Notes under the pieces: model-generated
Database searches by the model: none
What the model saw: the letters and a program-made list of their open reading frames with translations, nothing else
Told to the model about the DNA's origin: nothing
Made by a program: the position numbers and the translations under genes
Shown here: positions 8,430 through 17,860 of the stretch, one piece after another
How positions within the stretch are numbered: the stretch's first letter is position 1
Layout of the letters: each line of letters opens with the position of its first letter
NCBI GenBank assembly: GCA_900545915.1
Contig: URAV01000005.1
Coordinates: forward strand, 55,505 to 119,504
DNA: 64,000 nt
From: an uncultured Porphyromonadaceae bacterium
GTDB lineage: Bacteria; Bacteroidota; Bacteroidia; Bacteroidales; Coprobacteraceae
Direction: 5' to 3'

Positions 8430-8846
8430 ATGGAGCGATACAAATCCAACATTTTTAAAGATAAGACATTTATCCAGTTAATAAAATTTGCAATTGTCGG
8501 ATGCATAAATACAGGATTATCTCTGGCGATTTTTTATATATTGTATAATTGGATAGATATAAACGAGTACATATCTAATCTTATCGCTTATATAGCGGGA
8601 CTTATCAACAGTTTTTTTTGGAACAAATTATGGGTGTTCCGAAAAAACGGAGGGAATATTATCCGTGAAGCAATCTATTTTTTTCTTATTTTCGTACTCT
8701 GTTACGGAATCCAATTCGTATGCTTCCGAACATTAGTTGAATATTGCAAGATCAATGCAAACTGGGCTCAAATTCCGGCAATGATAGTTTATACAATATC
8801 CAATTATATATTGAATAAGTTTATTACATTTAAAACTAAACAATAA
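8430..8846 (+). CDS. GtrA family membrane protein
   Basis: A 138-residue protein with four transmembrane helices and the GtrA-family features near the N-terminus (IKFAIVGCINTGLSLAIF), the central NSFFWNKLWVF segment and C-terminal NKFITFK. GtrA proteins are proposed flippases for polyprenyl-phosphate-linked sugars in O-antigen, teichoic acid or arabinogalactan modification. It lies 9 nt after the TRIC gene and 23 nt before a GT39 glycosyltransferase that uses lipid-linked sugars. The pairing is consistent with one enzyme supplying polyprenyl-P-sugar to the periplasmic face and the other transferring it. That coupling is inference. Confidence 0.88.
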   Translation: MERYKSNIFKDKTFIQLIKFAIVGCINTGLSLAIFYILYNWIDINEYISNLIAYIAGLINSFFWNKLWVFRKNGGNIIREAIYFFLIFVLCYGIQFVCFRTLVEYCKINANWAQIPAMIVYTISNYILNKFITFKTKQ

Positions 8847-8869
8847 GAGTTTAAATAATAATATATAAC

Positions 8870-10582
8870 ATGAAACTTGACTCTAAATCGACGCTCGGAA
8901 TACTATTGGTAACAATCAGTTTTTTAACACTTATCCCTTTTATCGGTCTGACAGATTTTCATACAAAAGGAGAACCCCGAGAAGCCATTGTTGCTGTTTC
9001 AATGTTAGATAGTGGAAATTGGATATTACCCGAAAACAATGGCGGAGATATGGCTTACAAACCACCCATGTTCCATTGGGCAATCGCCGTAACGTCATTT
9101 TTTGCAGGAGAAGTGACAGAATTTACCTCCAGATTTCCGTCAGCTTTATCAGCAATTATTATTGCGTTGTTTACATTCTTATTTTATGCAAAAAGGACGA
9201 ATAACAACCTTGCATTTCTGACATCTTTGCTATTCTTGTCTGCATTTGAGATTCATCGGGCAGCTATGGCTTCTCGTGTTGATATGGTACTGACTTTGTT
9301 TATCGTATTAGCACTATTCCAACTATACCAATGGACAGAGAAAAATCTAAGAGGAATTCCCCTAATTGCAACTCTGTTTATGGGTGCTGCAACATTGACC
9401 AAAGGGCCTGTCGGAATTATTCTTCCGTGTGTCGTTACCGGAGCATATTTGTTGCTACGAAACGAAAATTTCTGGAAGCTTTTCTATAAACTTTTGATTA
9501 CAGCCTTGATATCATGCATATTACCTGCTATTTGGTATTATTTAGCCTATCGACAAGGTGGCAGTGAATTTATAAATTTGGTCATGGAAGAAAATTTCGG
9601 AAGATTTTTAGGTAAAATGTCATACGAATCCCATGAGCAACCCATTATTTATTATATCTATACAACTATTGCGGGTTTCGTTCCTTGGTCTATCTTAGTT
9701 CTAATTTCCCTTTTTGCCCTAAAATATTCTTGTCCTAATCTTTCCGTTAAGACATGGTGGCACAAATTAAGATCTGCCGTCAAAAACACAGATTCCATAA
9801 AACTTTTTACATTCCTTGCCTTCGTGGTAATTTTCATTTTCTATTGTATCCCTAAAAGTAAACGGTCTGTATATTTATTACCGATTTATCCTTTTCTCGC
9901 ATTCTTTCTTGCAGAATATATGCTTTATTTATTAAAAAAACATCAGAAAGTTTGGAGAGCATTCGGCATATTTTTATCTATCTTAACGAGTCTGGTGCTT
10001 ATCATATTCATAGTTCTTAAATCCGGATGGATATTGCCGTATCTGACAAACTCGGGTAACTTTCCAGAAGATATAATCTACTACATTAACGCATTCCACT
10101 CTTCATGGGATTTCGTCAGTGTCGGATGTGTAGTAATTTTAATAATAGTTCTTTATCAGGTATATAAAAACAAACGAGAATTATCTTTAAATAACCGCTA
10201 TCTATATTCGGTAGTAGCACTATTCTTTTGGTTGCAAATCCTTTTAGATGCCACGATTTTACCGACAATACTTAATGCCAAATCAATGCGTCCTTTTGCA
10301 CAACAAGTAGAAGAGCTTATTCCTGAAGGGAAAATATATTCCTATGTCGGAGCTCCGATGATGCGTTTCTTCATTATCAATTTTTATAATGACAACAGAG
10401 TTGTCGAATTTGAAAAAGAACAACCGGAAGAAGGATATTTGTTGGTGGGAGAAAAAGACTATCCTCATATTGCCGGTAAATATTCCGACAAATATAAATT
10501 TACCGATATATTAAAAAGTACTCGTAAAGGAAATGATGTAAAAGATATTATCTATATATACCAATTTGAGAAAATAAAATAA
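8870..10582 (+). CDS. GT39/ArnT-like lipid-linked sugar glycosyltransferase
   Basis: A 570-residue inner-membrane GT-C glycosyltransferase. Its first periplasmic loop holds the hallmark acidic motif (FHTKGEPREAIVA, residues ~30-42) followed by YKPPMFHW, as in ArnT/PMT-family enzymes. About eleven hydrophobic segments follow, and the C-terminal ~80 residues form a small soluble domain. Family members move a sugar from polyprenyl phosphate to lipid A, glycans or proteins on the periplasmic face. The acceptor cannot be deduced; the adjacent GtrA suggests an envelope glycolipid. A dispersed repeat copy starts 7 nt after the stop codon. Confidence 0.85.
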   Translation: MKLDSKSTLGILLVTISFLTLIPFIGLTDFHTKGEPREAIVAVSMLDSGNWILPENNGGDMAYKPPMFHWAIAVTSFFAGEVTEFTSRFPSALSAIIIALFTFLFYAKRTNNNLAFLTSLLFLSAFEIHRAAMASRVDMVLTLFIVLALFQLYQWTEKNLRGIPLIATLFMGAATLTKGPVGIILPCVVTGAYLLLRNENFWKLFYKLLITALISCILPAIWYYLAYRQGGSEFINLVMEENFGRFLGKMSYESHEQPIIYYIYTTIAGFVPWSILVLISLFALKYSCPNLSVKTWWHKLRSAVKNTDSIKLFTFLAFVVIFIFYCIPKSKRSVYLLPIYPFLAFFLAEYMLYLLKKHQKVWRAFGIFLSILTSLVLIIFIVLKSGWILPYLTNSGNFPEDIIYYINAFHSSWDFVSVGCVVILIIVLYQVYKNKRELSLNNRYLYSVVALFFWLQILLDATILPTILNAKSMRPFAQQVEELIPEGKIYSYVGAPMMRFFIINFYNDNRVVEFEKEQPEEGYLLVGEKDYPHIAGKYSDKYKFTDILKSTRKGNDVKDIIYIYQFEKIK

Positions 10583-10588
10583 CCTTTT

Positions 10589-10712
10589 TAAGAGCCAGTC
10601 TAAATTTTCCGATGCAAAAAATATTATCAGGTCATCTTCGCATTTTCTTCTGGTCTATTTTCCTGAAAGAAACTTCCAAATCTGACCCGAGCAAAATTTA
10701 GGCAAGCTCTTA
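10589..10712 (+). repeat. MITE-like repeat, copy A (internally deleted)
   Basis: It begins TAAGAGCCAGTCTAAATTTT and ends AAAATTTAGGCAAGCTCTTA, which are imperfect inverted ends. The interior matches copy C (54759-54935), including ATATTATCAGGTCAT and AAATCTGACCCGAG, but lacks about 55 bp from the centre. Same orientation as copy C. It lies between the GT39 stop and the next start. Confidence 0.85.
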
Positions 10713-10779
10713 GAATGAACCAATAAGAGATATTATTGTTAGTAATAAATAGCTTTTATTTATTACTAACATTTTTTTT

Positions 10780-12453
10780 ATGCGCATCACCATTATTACA
10801 CTTCTGTTCTTATTTACCCAATTTGTTCCCGGTATAGCAAAAATTATCAGAGAGCCGTCTTTTGAAGCAAGAAACACGACAACTTTCAGTATAGACAGCA
10901 TAGAAATAAGGGATGATTTAACCCGTATTTATGCCACGTGCAATCATATTCCCGGCCAATGGATGATCATCCATTCCGACTTATATATCATCTCTCCGAC
11001 AGATAAGCGAGAATGGAAAGCTATCGAGATAGATGGAACTGATTTTAACCGTAAATTCCAAGTATCGGAACAAGGAAAAGCCAATATCAGTATAGATTTT
11101 CCGGCTCTACCTAAAGGAATAAAAACAATAGATTTATGTGAAAGGTCGGAAGATTTCCCTATACGAATCATCAATATAAACTTACAAGACGCTTCCGTAT
11201 CTTCTGATAAAGATACAATCCAAACGGCATTATTTCATAAAAATATTTCACAGCAGGATACAGTAATCTTAAAAAAGAATATTGCTGTATTAAAAGGCCA
11301 TATCAACGGCTATCATCCGAGACTTCAATTCGGAAACGGATCGATTTATTTAGATAACGTAATAACTAAAGAACAGAGAACAATCCCTGTAAATATCGAT
11401 AGTCTTGGAAACTTTACAACTACATTGCAGCTATATTACCCCGTACAACAAACGTTATTCTTTCCCAAAGGATATATCAATTTTTATATAGAACCGGGAG
11501 ATACTCTCTTCGTCGAGACAGAAATGGATCATCTTACTACACCTGTTAGAAATATAGAAGACCTCGAAAAACAACATAATTATGCAAAATATTACGGCAA
11601 CTTAGCTCAAACGAACTATGAGCTTAGAAATATCCGGATATCATTTCATAACGATATACAAGAGTTAGCAACAGATATATTAACGTTATCTCCTATTCTT
11701 TTTAAAGAAAAATATACAAGAGAATATCATCAACAACGAGAGAAACTAAAAGAGTGGTTGAAAAAAAATAATATCTCAAGCAAGACTGCGGAAATAGCTT
11801 TACTAAATTCAGATTACGCCTATGCCCGTATGCTGCTTGATTATGAGACTTATCATATTCGCAAGTTTCCGAACCAAAAAATTCCGCAAGAGTATTATCA
11901 ATTTCTTAAAACTATACCACTAAATAACGAAAATTCTCTTCTCGCTGCCGACTATAAATTATTCATCAACAGGTTAGAGCTGTCGAATCCTCTTCTTGCC
12001 ACTCGAAAAATTTCATCTTCAGACCTCATCGATTCTTTTGCGAATATCGGAGTGAAATTAACTCCGGATGAGAAAGAGCTAATCGTTTTTTCTATGAATT
12101 TAAAGAACCTAAGCGATACTGTAAACTTTAAAAATTTTGCATCCAGAATGTATGAATTCAACCATAAATACGCATCAGAACAAATATTAATAAGAGAAAA
12201 ACTGAATACACAAAAAACATACGATATATATACGAGTCAATTAGGTCTGAATCCGGGAATCACTCTCGATTTATTATATACCAGAAAATTTATTCCTCGT
12301 TTGAATGCAATGAAAAGGAAGTTAACATCGAAAGAATTCGACACATATACATTCTACATAGGACAACCTTTCTTAAAGCAATTAATGAACGAAATCAACA
12401 TCAATTTCGTACCTGACACGGTATCCAACGATAAACGGTGTAATTTGGAGTAG
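10780..12453 (+). CDS. TlpA-family-like periplasmic protein lacking the thioredoxin domain
   Basis: A 557-residue exported protein (signal peptide ~1-20). Residues ~25-135 (FEARNTTTFSIDSIEIRDD, GQWMIIHSDLYIIS, FPALPKGIKTIDLCERSED) match the N-terminal beta domain of long Bacteroidales TlpA-type thiol-disulfide proteins. Residues ~150-240 resemble the DUF4369-like module (FTTTLQLYYPVQQTLFF, FYIEPGDTLFVETEMD), and the rest is helical. Those relatives continue into a thioredoxin fold with WCxxC; here the protein stops without any CxxC motif. Either this is a natural redox-inactive variant or a C-terminal truncation. The last 53 nt overlap tail-to-tail with the convergent membrane protein gene, which may explain the abrupt end. 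Confidence 0.7.
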   Translation: MRITIITLLFLFTQFVPGIAKIIREPSFEARNTTTFSIDSIEIRDDLTRIYATCNHIPGQWMIIHSDLYIISPTDKREWKAIEIDGTDFNRKFQVSEQGKANISIDFPALPKGIKTIDLCERSEDFPIRIININLQDASVSSDKDTIQTALFHKNISQQDTVILKKNIAVLKGHINGYHPRLQFGNGSIYLDNVITKEQRTIPVNIDSLGNFTTTLQLYYPVQQTLFFPKGYINFYIEPGDTLFVETEMDHLTTPVRNIEDLEKQHNYAKYYGNLAQTNYELRNIRISFHNDIQELATDILTLSPILFKEKYTREYHQQREKLKEWLKKNNISSKTAEIALLNSDYAYARMLLDYETYHIRKFPNQKIPQEYYQFLKTIPLNNENSLLAADYKLFINRLELSNPLLATRKISSSDLIDSFANIGVKLTPDEKELIVFSMNLKNLSDTVNFKNFASRMYEFNHKYASEQILIREKLNTQKTYDIYTSQLGLNPGITLDLLYTRKFIPRLNAMKRKLTSKEFDTYTFYIGQPFLKQLMNEININFVPDTVSNDKRCNLE

Positions 12454-13981
12454 TTCCGGCTTTCAATGAAACGGAGTCTGTTATGCAATATCCGGCCTGT
12501 TTTAAAAAAGAAGAGTTCAAAAACGAAAGATTATCCGTAATAATGACAGGTATTTGAAAAGTCGAAATCTGTTGATGGAGTTGCAGCTGCCAGTCTTTAT
12601 TCTTCAATGCTATTTTATTCGCTTCCGGGAAAATATGACTTATAGCACTACTATTCTGTAAAGTAGAAATATATTCCGTTTGTCCGTTGTTCCAAACAGG
12701 GAGTTGATTATCCCATGCATATTTTGCTAATAACGGGGAGTAGATCTGTACACCTTTAGTTTTGTCTGCATCTAAAATCTTATAAAGACTTTCCCATTCA
12801 GATTTTTCCCGATCATTCATCTCTCTCGGAATATTAATAAAAAGACCGATATGGTATAACGAAAATAAAACAGTTCCTATAAGAACAACATTCTTTAATT
12901 TATCTTTTTTCAATATATCAATACGGGATAGCGTGTAAATAGCTAAAACCGGTATAAACAATTGGTAGATATAAGTCATATATGCTCCCTCATGCATTCC
13001 CAATCGAAGTATAACGAAAAAATATACACAAACGGATATAGCATAAATATCGGACATTTCGGACAACTTCATTAATGGACTATTCCGATCTTTCCCTAAA
13101 TTAAAAGATATTATGATCTTCCCGGATATATTCTTATACCGATTATACACTATCAGCAAAAAAAGTAAAAGCAACGGAAAATAAAACAATCCGGTTACAG
13201 CCAATTGCTTTATCAAATGAGACAAACTATGTGATGCGATAGCTAAATGATGAACAATGGCTATCGAAAAAAAAGCAGGATATAAATAGTTTATAAAACT
13301 TGCCGCACAAATGAAACCAAAAATCGAAAACAAGACATAATATAAAGCCTGTTTTTTAGATCGGAATAACAACCATATAAATACAGGCACACAGACAATT
13401 ACAAAATACTGTTTTATAAAAAATGACAATATGGTTAGAAATGATACCCCGCAAATATCTGTGATAGTTTTTATTCTTTTAGCTTTGTATAAGGTCAATA
13501 ACATAACAAAAACTCCTAACGTATTAGGTAAGGCTACACAAAGTCCCATGCTCCATCCGACAATCAAAGTTATCGAAAATGCAAGAAAGGCATACACAAT
13601 CGAGTTTGTCTGATTTTTTACCTCCTTTGCTGATATCCAACCGCATAGTATAGTGCCGAATAAAGCGATAAGACGTTGAAACAACAACAGATCTATATGA
13701 ATAAAACTAATAAGGGAATATAACCAAGATGTCAATAACGGCACGACAAATCCATAGACATAAAAAAAAGGAGGTATATTAACCGTATCATACGGATTCT
13801 TTCCCTCAAGAAACACACGGGTAATGTCAATATTAGCAAACTCCCGGTATTCGTTCGGATAAGGAGAAATCAACCAATAAAACGAATAAATGATAAATAT
13901 CAGGCAATAAACTGCTGATGCCCCTAAACAAAAATAACCGACCGAATTAAATTTCTTGAAGTTTATTCTTTGCATAATCAT
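12401..13981 (-). CDS. Polytopic membrane protein, GT-C glycosyltransferase-like
   Basis: A 526-residue protein with about eleven transmembrane helices and a large loop after the first (SPYPNEYREFANIDITRVFLEGKNPYDT). The YREF...ITRVFLEGKNPYD pattern resembles the acidic loop of GT-C-type sugar transferases (ArnT/DUF2029-like). The soluble C-terminus ends TPNYTVYRWIPC. Two ATGs (13981 and 13975) are possible. It is transcribed away from topB (divergent, 107 nt apart) and towards the TlpA-like gene, overlapping its 3' end by 53 nt. Membrane topology is clear; the glycosyltransferase call is inference from the loop motif. Confidence 0.65.
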   Translation of the reverse strand: MIMQRINFKKFNSVGYFCLGASAVYCLIFIIYSFYWLISPYPNEYREFANIDITRVFLEGKNPYDTVNIPPFFYVYGFVVPLLTSWLYSLISFIHIDLLLFQRLIALFGTILCGWISAKEVKNQTNSIVYAFLAFSITLIVGWSMGLCVALPNTLGVFVMLLTLYKAKRIKTITDICGVSFLTILSFFIKQYFVIVCVPVFIWLLFRSKKQALYYVLFSIFGFICAASFINYLYPAFFSIAIVHHLAIASHSLSHLIKQLAVTGLFYFPLLLLFLLIVYNRYKNISGKIIISFNLGKDRNSPLMKLSEMSDIYAISVCVYFFVILRLGMHEGAYMTYIYQLFIPVLAIYTLSRIDILKKDKLKNVVLIGTVLFSLYHIGLFINIPREMNDREKSEWESLYKILDADKTKGVQIYSPLLAKYAWDNQLPVWNNGQTEYISTLQNSSAISHIFPEANKIALKNKDWQLQLHQQISTFQIPVIITDNLSFLNSSFLKQAGYCITDSVSLKAGTTPNYTVYRWIPCQVRN

Positions 13982-14055
13982 TCTTCATCAAATGATTTAC
14001 AAATATAATATAAGATTATCGACGAAAGCTCTTTTCTGCATTAAAATTAAAATCT

Positions 14056-14063
14056 TACATTTG
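14056..14063 (+). promoter_or_regulatory. -7 box for topB
   Basis: TACATTTG, an exact TAnnTTTG match, lies 25 nt upstream of the topB start codon. Confidence 0.55.
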
Positions 14064-14088
14064 TAAAGAAAATCGAATCAGTAAACGA

Positions 14089-16182
14089 ATGAAAGTTTGT
14101 ATTGCCGAGAAACCGAGTGTCGCAAAAGAAATTGCCGACATCGTAGGAGCAAAAACCAGACATGACGGATATTATGAAGGGAACGGATATCAGGTTACGT
14201 GGACATTCGGTCATCTTTGTACATTGAAAGAGCCTCACGAATACGCTCCACAATGGAAATCGTGGTCTTTATGGAGTCTTCCGATGATACCCCAACGATT
14301 CGGTATAAAGCTGATTCAGGATAAAGGCATTGAGAAACAATTTGGTATTATCGAAACTCTCATGTCCAAAGCTGAGGCTGTTATCAATTGCGGTGATGCA
14401 GGACAAGAAGGAGAACTTATACAACGTTGGGTAATGCAAAAAGCCGGCTGCAAATGTCCGGTATATAGGCTATGGATATCCTCTCTTACCGAAGAGTCTA
14501 TACGGGAAGGTTTTGAAAATTTGAAAAAACAAGAAGATTTCAATACTTTATATGAAGCCGGACTATCAAGAGCTATCGGAGACTGGTTATTGGGAATGAA
14601 TGCCACCCGTTTATATACATTAAAATATGGTCAGAATAAACAAGTTTTATCAATAGGACGTGTACAGACTCCGACTTTAGCTTTGATCGTCAACCGTCAG
14701 CTCGAAATCGATAATTTTGTGTCGCAACCCTATTGGGAACTCAAAACAATATATAGAGAAACCGTCTTTTCTGTTACGAAAGGCCGTTTTCAGACGGTAG
14801 AAGAGGGAGAGACTTTCTTGCAAGAAGTTCTGGGAATCCCGTTTGAAGTAACCGATGTTTCCAAAAAACAAGGGAAAGAAGCTCCTCCCCGACTTTTTGA
14901 TTTGACATCTCTACAAGTAGAATGCAATAAGAAATTTGCATTTTCGGCAGAAGATACACTCAAATTGATACAATCTTTATATGAAAAGAAAGTAACGACC
15001 TATCCTCGTGTAGATACGACATTTTTAAGTGACGATATTTATCCTAAAGTTCCCGGAATACTGCAGGCTGTAGCCTCTAATTCGATTTATGAACCGTTAA
15101 TAACCTTTTTACAAAAAGGGAAACTTCCCAAACCTAAAAAAGTTTTTGACAACTCAAAAGTGACAGATCATCACGCAATTATTCCGACGAACGTACGACC
15201 GAATAATCTTACGGATAATGAACGGAAGGTATATGATTTAGTCGCTCGTCGTTTTATCGCAGTATTTTATCCGGATTGTAAAATCGCAACGACAACTGTT
15301 TTGGGAAAAGTCAATAATGTCGAATTCAAAACAACAGGGAAACTAGTTATAGAACCCGGCTGGAGGATTGTTTTCGAAAAAGATAAAGATCCGGAAAAAG
15401 AAAATGAAGAAGAAAGAGTTTTACCCGATTTTATAAAAGGAGAGAGCGGTCCGCATGAGCCATCTTTAACAGAGAAATGGACACAGCCCCCCAAATTATA
15501 TACCGAAGCTACCTTGCTGAGAGCAATGGAGACTGCAGGGAAATTAGTAGATGATGATGAATTACGCGATGCACTGAAAGAAAACGGTATAGGAAGACCA
15601 TCCACTCGTGCAGCAATAATAGAAACACTTTTTAAACGGAATTATATCCGAAAAGAGCGTAAAAATCTCATTCCTACATCCACCGGTATAGAATTGATAC
15701 AAACAATACAGGACGAACTGTTAAAGTCAGCCGAGTTGACAGGTATATGGGAAAATAAACTAAGAAAAATAGAGCGTAGCGAATATAATGCCAGAAATTT
15801 TTTAGACGAACTTAAAATAATGGTTACTCAAATCGTTAACCACGTCAGAAATGACTCTGTCAATAGAAGCATTACTATTCAAGATACGGAAAAAAAAGAA
15901 ACGGATAAAGCGAAAAAAACAGATACGAAAAAGAAAAGAAAAAATGCGAATCCGACAAAAAAAGAAATAAAGGATCAAAGGCTTGAATCGGAAATAAATG
16001 AAATAACTTGTCCTATATGCAAGCAAGGGAAAATACTAAAAGGTAAATCTGCATACGGATGTTCTAACTGGAAAAACGGCTGTACATTCAGAATTAATTT
16101 TTCTGATTGCCCACCGGATATTTCGACTGAGGGGCTTCAAAAGGTTGTAGAAAAATATAATACAGAACGAAATGAAGAATAA
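14089..16182 (+). CDS. topB: DNA topoisomerase III
   Basis: Type IA topoisomerase that nicks and passes single strands, decatenating replication and recombination intermediates. The N-terminal Toprim domain starts at once (MKVCIAEKPSVAKEIADIVG) with NCGDAGQEGELI near residue 103 as the metal-binding site. The catalytic tyrosine is Y305 in TYPRVDTTFLSDD. GIGRPSTRA near residue 505 is the conserved domain I/IV segment. A lysine-rich linker (~600-630) leads to a C-terminal zinc-ribbon-like module, CPICKQGK to CSNWKNGC. Length 697 matches Bacteroidales chromosomal TopB. The stop overlaps the start of the Nudix gene by 11 nt, indicating coupled translation. Confidence 0.95.
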   Translation: MKVCIAEKPSVAKEIADIVGAKTRHDGYYEGNGYQVTWTFGHLCTLKEPHEYAPQWKSWSLWSLPMIPQRFGIKLIQDKGIEKQFGIIETLMSKAEAVINCGDAGQEGELIQRWVMQKAGCKCPVYRLWISSLTEESIREGFENLKKQEDFNTLYEAGLSRAIGDWLLGMNATRLYTLKYGQNKQVLSIGRVQTPTLALIVNRQLEIDNFVSQPYWELKTIYRETVFSVTKGRFQTVEEGETFLQEVLGIPFEVTDVSKKQGKEAPPRLFDLTSLQVECNKKFAFSAEDTLKLIQSLYEKKVTTYPRVDTTFLSDDIYPKVPGILQAVASNSIYEPLITFLQKGKLPKPKKVFDNSKVTDHHAIIPTNVRPNNLTDNERKVYDLVARRFIAVFYPDCKIATTTVLGKVNNVEFKTTGKLVIEPGWRIVFEKDKDPEKENEEERVLPDFIKGESGPHEPSLTEKWTQPPKLYTEATLLRAMETAGKLVDDDELRDALKENGIGRPSTRAAIIETLFKRNYIRKERKNLIPTSTGIELIQTIQDELLKSAELTGIWENKLRKIERSEYNARNFLDELKIMVTQIVNHVRNDSVNRSITIQDTEKKETDKAKKTDTKKKRKNANPTKKEIKDQRLESEINEITCPICKQGKILKGKSAYGCSNWKNGCTFRINFSDCPPDISTEGLQKVVEKYNTERNEE

Positions 16183-16690
16183 TTCTACGGAACTATTTCC
16201 GATAATAGACGAACAGGGCTATACAATAGGGAAAGCGACTCGTAAAGAATGTCATAACGGAAGTAAACTGTTGCATCCGGTAATTCATTTACAGATTTTT
16301 AATAAATGCGGGAATCTATATCTCCAGAAAAGAGCTATGAACAAAGATATTCAACCGGGGAAATGGGATACCGCAGTCGGAGGACACGTTGATTACGGTG
16401 AGAGTATTGAAGACGCTTTGTTTCGTGAGACTCGGGAAGAACTGGGTATCACGGATTTCTCTCCGACTTTCTCGTTTTCATATATCTTTGAATCTGAGAT
16501 AGAAAAGGAAATGGTATATTCTTACCGCACTATATATGACGGACTGATAGTTCCCGATAAAGACGAAGTAGAAACCGGTCGTTTTTGGAGCATTGACGAA
16601 ATTGAACAAAATATAGGGAAGCAAATATTTACACCTAATTTTGAAATCGAATTTCAACGATTACAAAGCTATTTAAAAGGTCTTTTATAA
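16172..16690 (+). CDS. Nudix hydrolase (IPP-isomerase/YfcD-like subgroup)
   Basis: A 172-residue enzyme with a complete Nudix box (GHVDYGESIEDALFRETREE, residues ~69-88, followed by LGI). This provides the metal-binding REx2EE helix for hydrolysing X-linked nucleoside diphosphates. The N-terminal stretch (LFPIIDEQGYTIGKATR, LLHPVIHLQIF, LYLQKR) places it in the group that includes IDI and YfcD. Substrate unknown. Its start codon lies inside the end of topB. The same N-terminal stretch recurs in the membrane protein at 31187-32317. An isolated repeat end (16697-16713) follows the stop. Confidence 0.88.
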   Translation: MKNNSTELFPIIDEQGYTIGKATRKECHNGSKLLHPVIHLQIFNKCGNLYLQKRAMNKDIQPGKWDTAVGGHVDYGESIEDALFRETREELGITDFSPTFSFSYIFESEIEKEMVYSYRTIYDGLIVPDKDEVETGRFWSIDEIEQNIGKQIFTPNFEIEFQRLQSYLKGLL

Positions 16691-16696
16691 CGGAAT

Positions 16697-16713
16697 TAAG
16701 AGGCTGTCTAAAT
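16697..16713 (+). repeat. Isolated repeat end (MITE half-site)
   Basis: TAAGAGGCTGTCTAAAT matches the outer end of the dispersed repeat, with no second end nearby. It lies between the convergent Nudix and lipid kinase genes and contains the TAG stop of the kinase (16708-16710). Confidence 0.6.
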
Positions 16714-17676
16714 ATTCAACTCCGTTTTTATCGTATCGACAACATCCCAGAATACAGATTGTATAGGCTCTATCAGTGATTTTTTATTATTCTCTTCCGG
16801 AACAAGGGCTTTCAATCCTCCCGGAATACAGCTCACATCTATACGGGCATCCATCATTATCGGTTCTCCATCTATATGCATGATTCCCGGTTTTTCCCGA
16901 ATGATAGATATAGACTCTGTTTCGAACGTTTTAATATTACTATTCCGGTCTATAAGCTTCGTAAACAATTGAACTGCTAACGGTCCTATATCAAACGGAG
17001 TAAAGGGTCGTATGATCGTAACATCCAACTTCCCATCCTGCATATTGGCACGTGGAGCGATATATGCGTTATTCCCATATTGGGAAGCATTGCCGCATGC
17101 TATTAAAAATGCTTTTTCTTTAACCGATCCGTCTTTACTTTCCAAACGATAAGTCTCGGTTTTATATTTCATATACTCAGTAACAGCTTTTCTCAAATAG
17201 GTAAGTCCTCCCCTATGCTTATCTTCCGCAAACTTCATACTTACCCAAGCATCGAAACCGACACCACAAGTACAGAAAAATACTTTATCATTAGCTTTAC
17301 AGTAGTCCAAAGCTACAATTCTATTTTCATTGACGATCTTCAATGCACGTACGACATCGATAGGTATTCCTAAATGACGTGCCAAACCGTTACCCGATCC
17401 GATAGGAATAATTCCTAAAGCCGTATCGGAATGGATAAGAGCTTTTGCTATTTCATTACAAGTACCGTCTCCACCTACAGAAAGCACATAATCTGTTTTT
17501 TCAGTTACGGCCTCTTTCGTCAAAACAGTGGCATGCCCGGCATATTCGGTAAATTTGATCTGAATATCAAATATGCTGTCATCCAATGTCGCTTTTATAG
17601 TTTCAGGAATATTCACTTTTGAGTGAGTTCCTGATATCGGATTTATAATAGCCAACAGACGTTTTCGAGTGCCCAT
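16708..17676 (-). CDS. Diacylglycerol/lipid kinase family protein (YegS/DagK-like)
   Basis: Soluble lipid kinase with the DAGK catalytic fold: phosphate-binding NPISGT at residues ~12-17, VLSVGGDGTCNEIAKAL near 65-80 and IPIGSGNGLARHLG near 92-105 (nucleotide-binding glycines). The C-terminal half contains the conserved MHIDGEP. It phosphorylates a membrane lipid such as diacylglycerol for phospholipid recycling; exact substrate unknown. I start at ATG 17676 (MGTRKRLLA); a TTG 15 nt upstream extends the frame but adds nothing conserved. The stop codon lies inside an isolated copy of the repeat end, so insertion may have set the C-terminus (DTIKTELNI). Confidence 0.88.
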   Translation of the reverse strand: MGTRKRLLAIINPISGTHSKVNIPETIKATLDDSIFDIQIKFTEYAGHATVLTKEAVTEKTDYVLSVGGDGTCNEIAKALIHSDTALGIIPIGSGNGLARHLGIPIDVVRALKIVNENRIVALDYCKANDKVFFCTCGVGFDAWVSMKFAEDKHRGGLTYLRKAVTEYMKYKTETYRLESKDGSVKEKAFLIACGNASQYGNNAYIAPRANMQDGKLDVTIIRPFTPFDIGPLAVQLFTKLIDRNSNIKTFETESISIIREKPGIMHIDGEPIMMDARIDVSCIPGGLKALVPEENNKKSLIEPIQSVFWDVVDTIKTELNI

Positions 17677-17826
17677 AGATAAATAAAACAAATTATATCA
17701 TTTACTATACAAATGTAACCATTTAAATCCAATCTGTAAAAACTATAATTCCCAACAAGGGTTTTAAATACTAAAAAATCTGTTATTTCAGACCAAAACA
17801 AACAGAATATAGAACAAATTTTATGT

Positions 17827-17834
17827 TATCTTTG
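17827..17834 (+). promoter_or_regulatory. -7 box for the HdeD-like gene
   Basis: TATCTTTG matches TAnnTTTG, 26 nt before the start codon. The -33 element is not clear. Confidence 0.5.
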
Positions 17835-17860
17835 TCTGAATAATAAAAGATATTCAAGCT

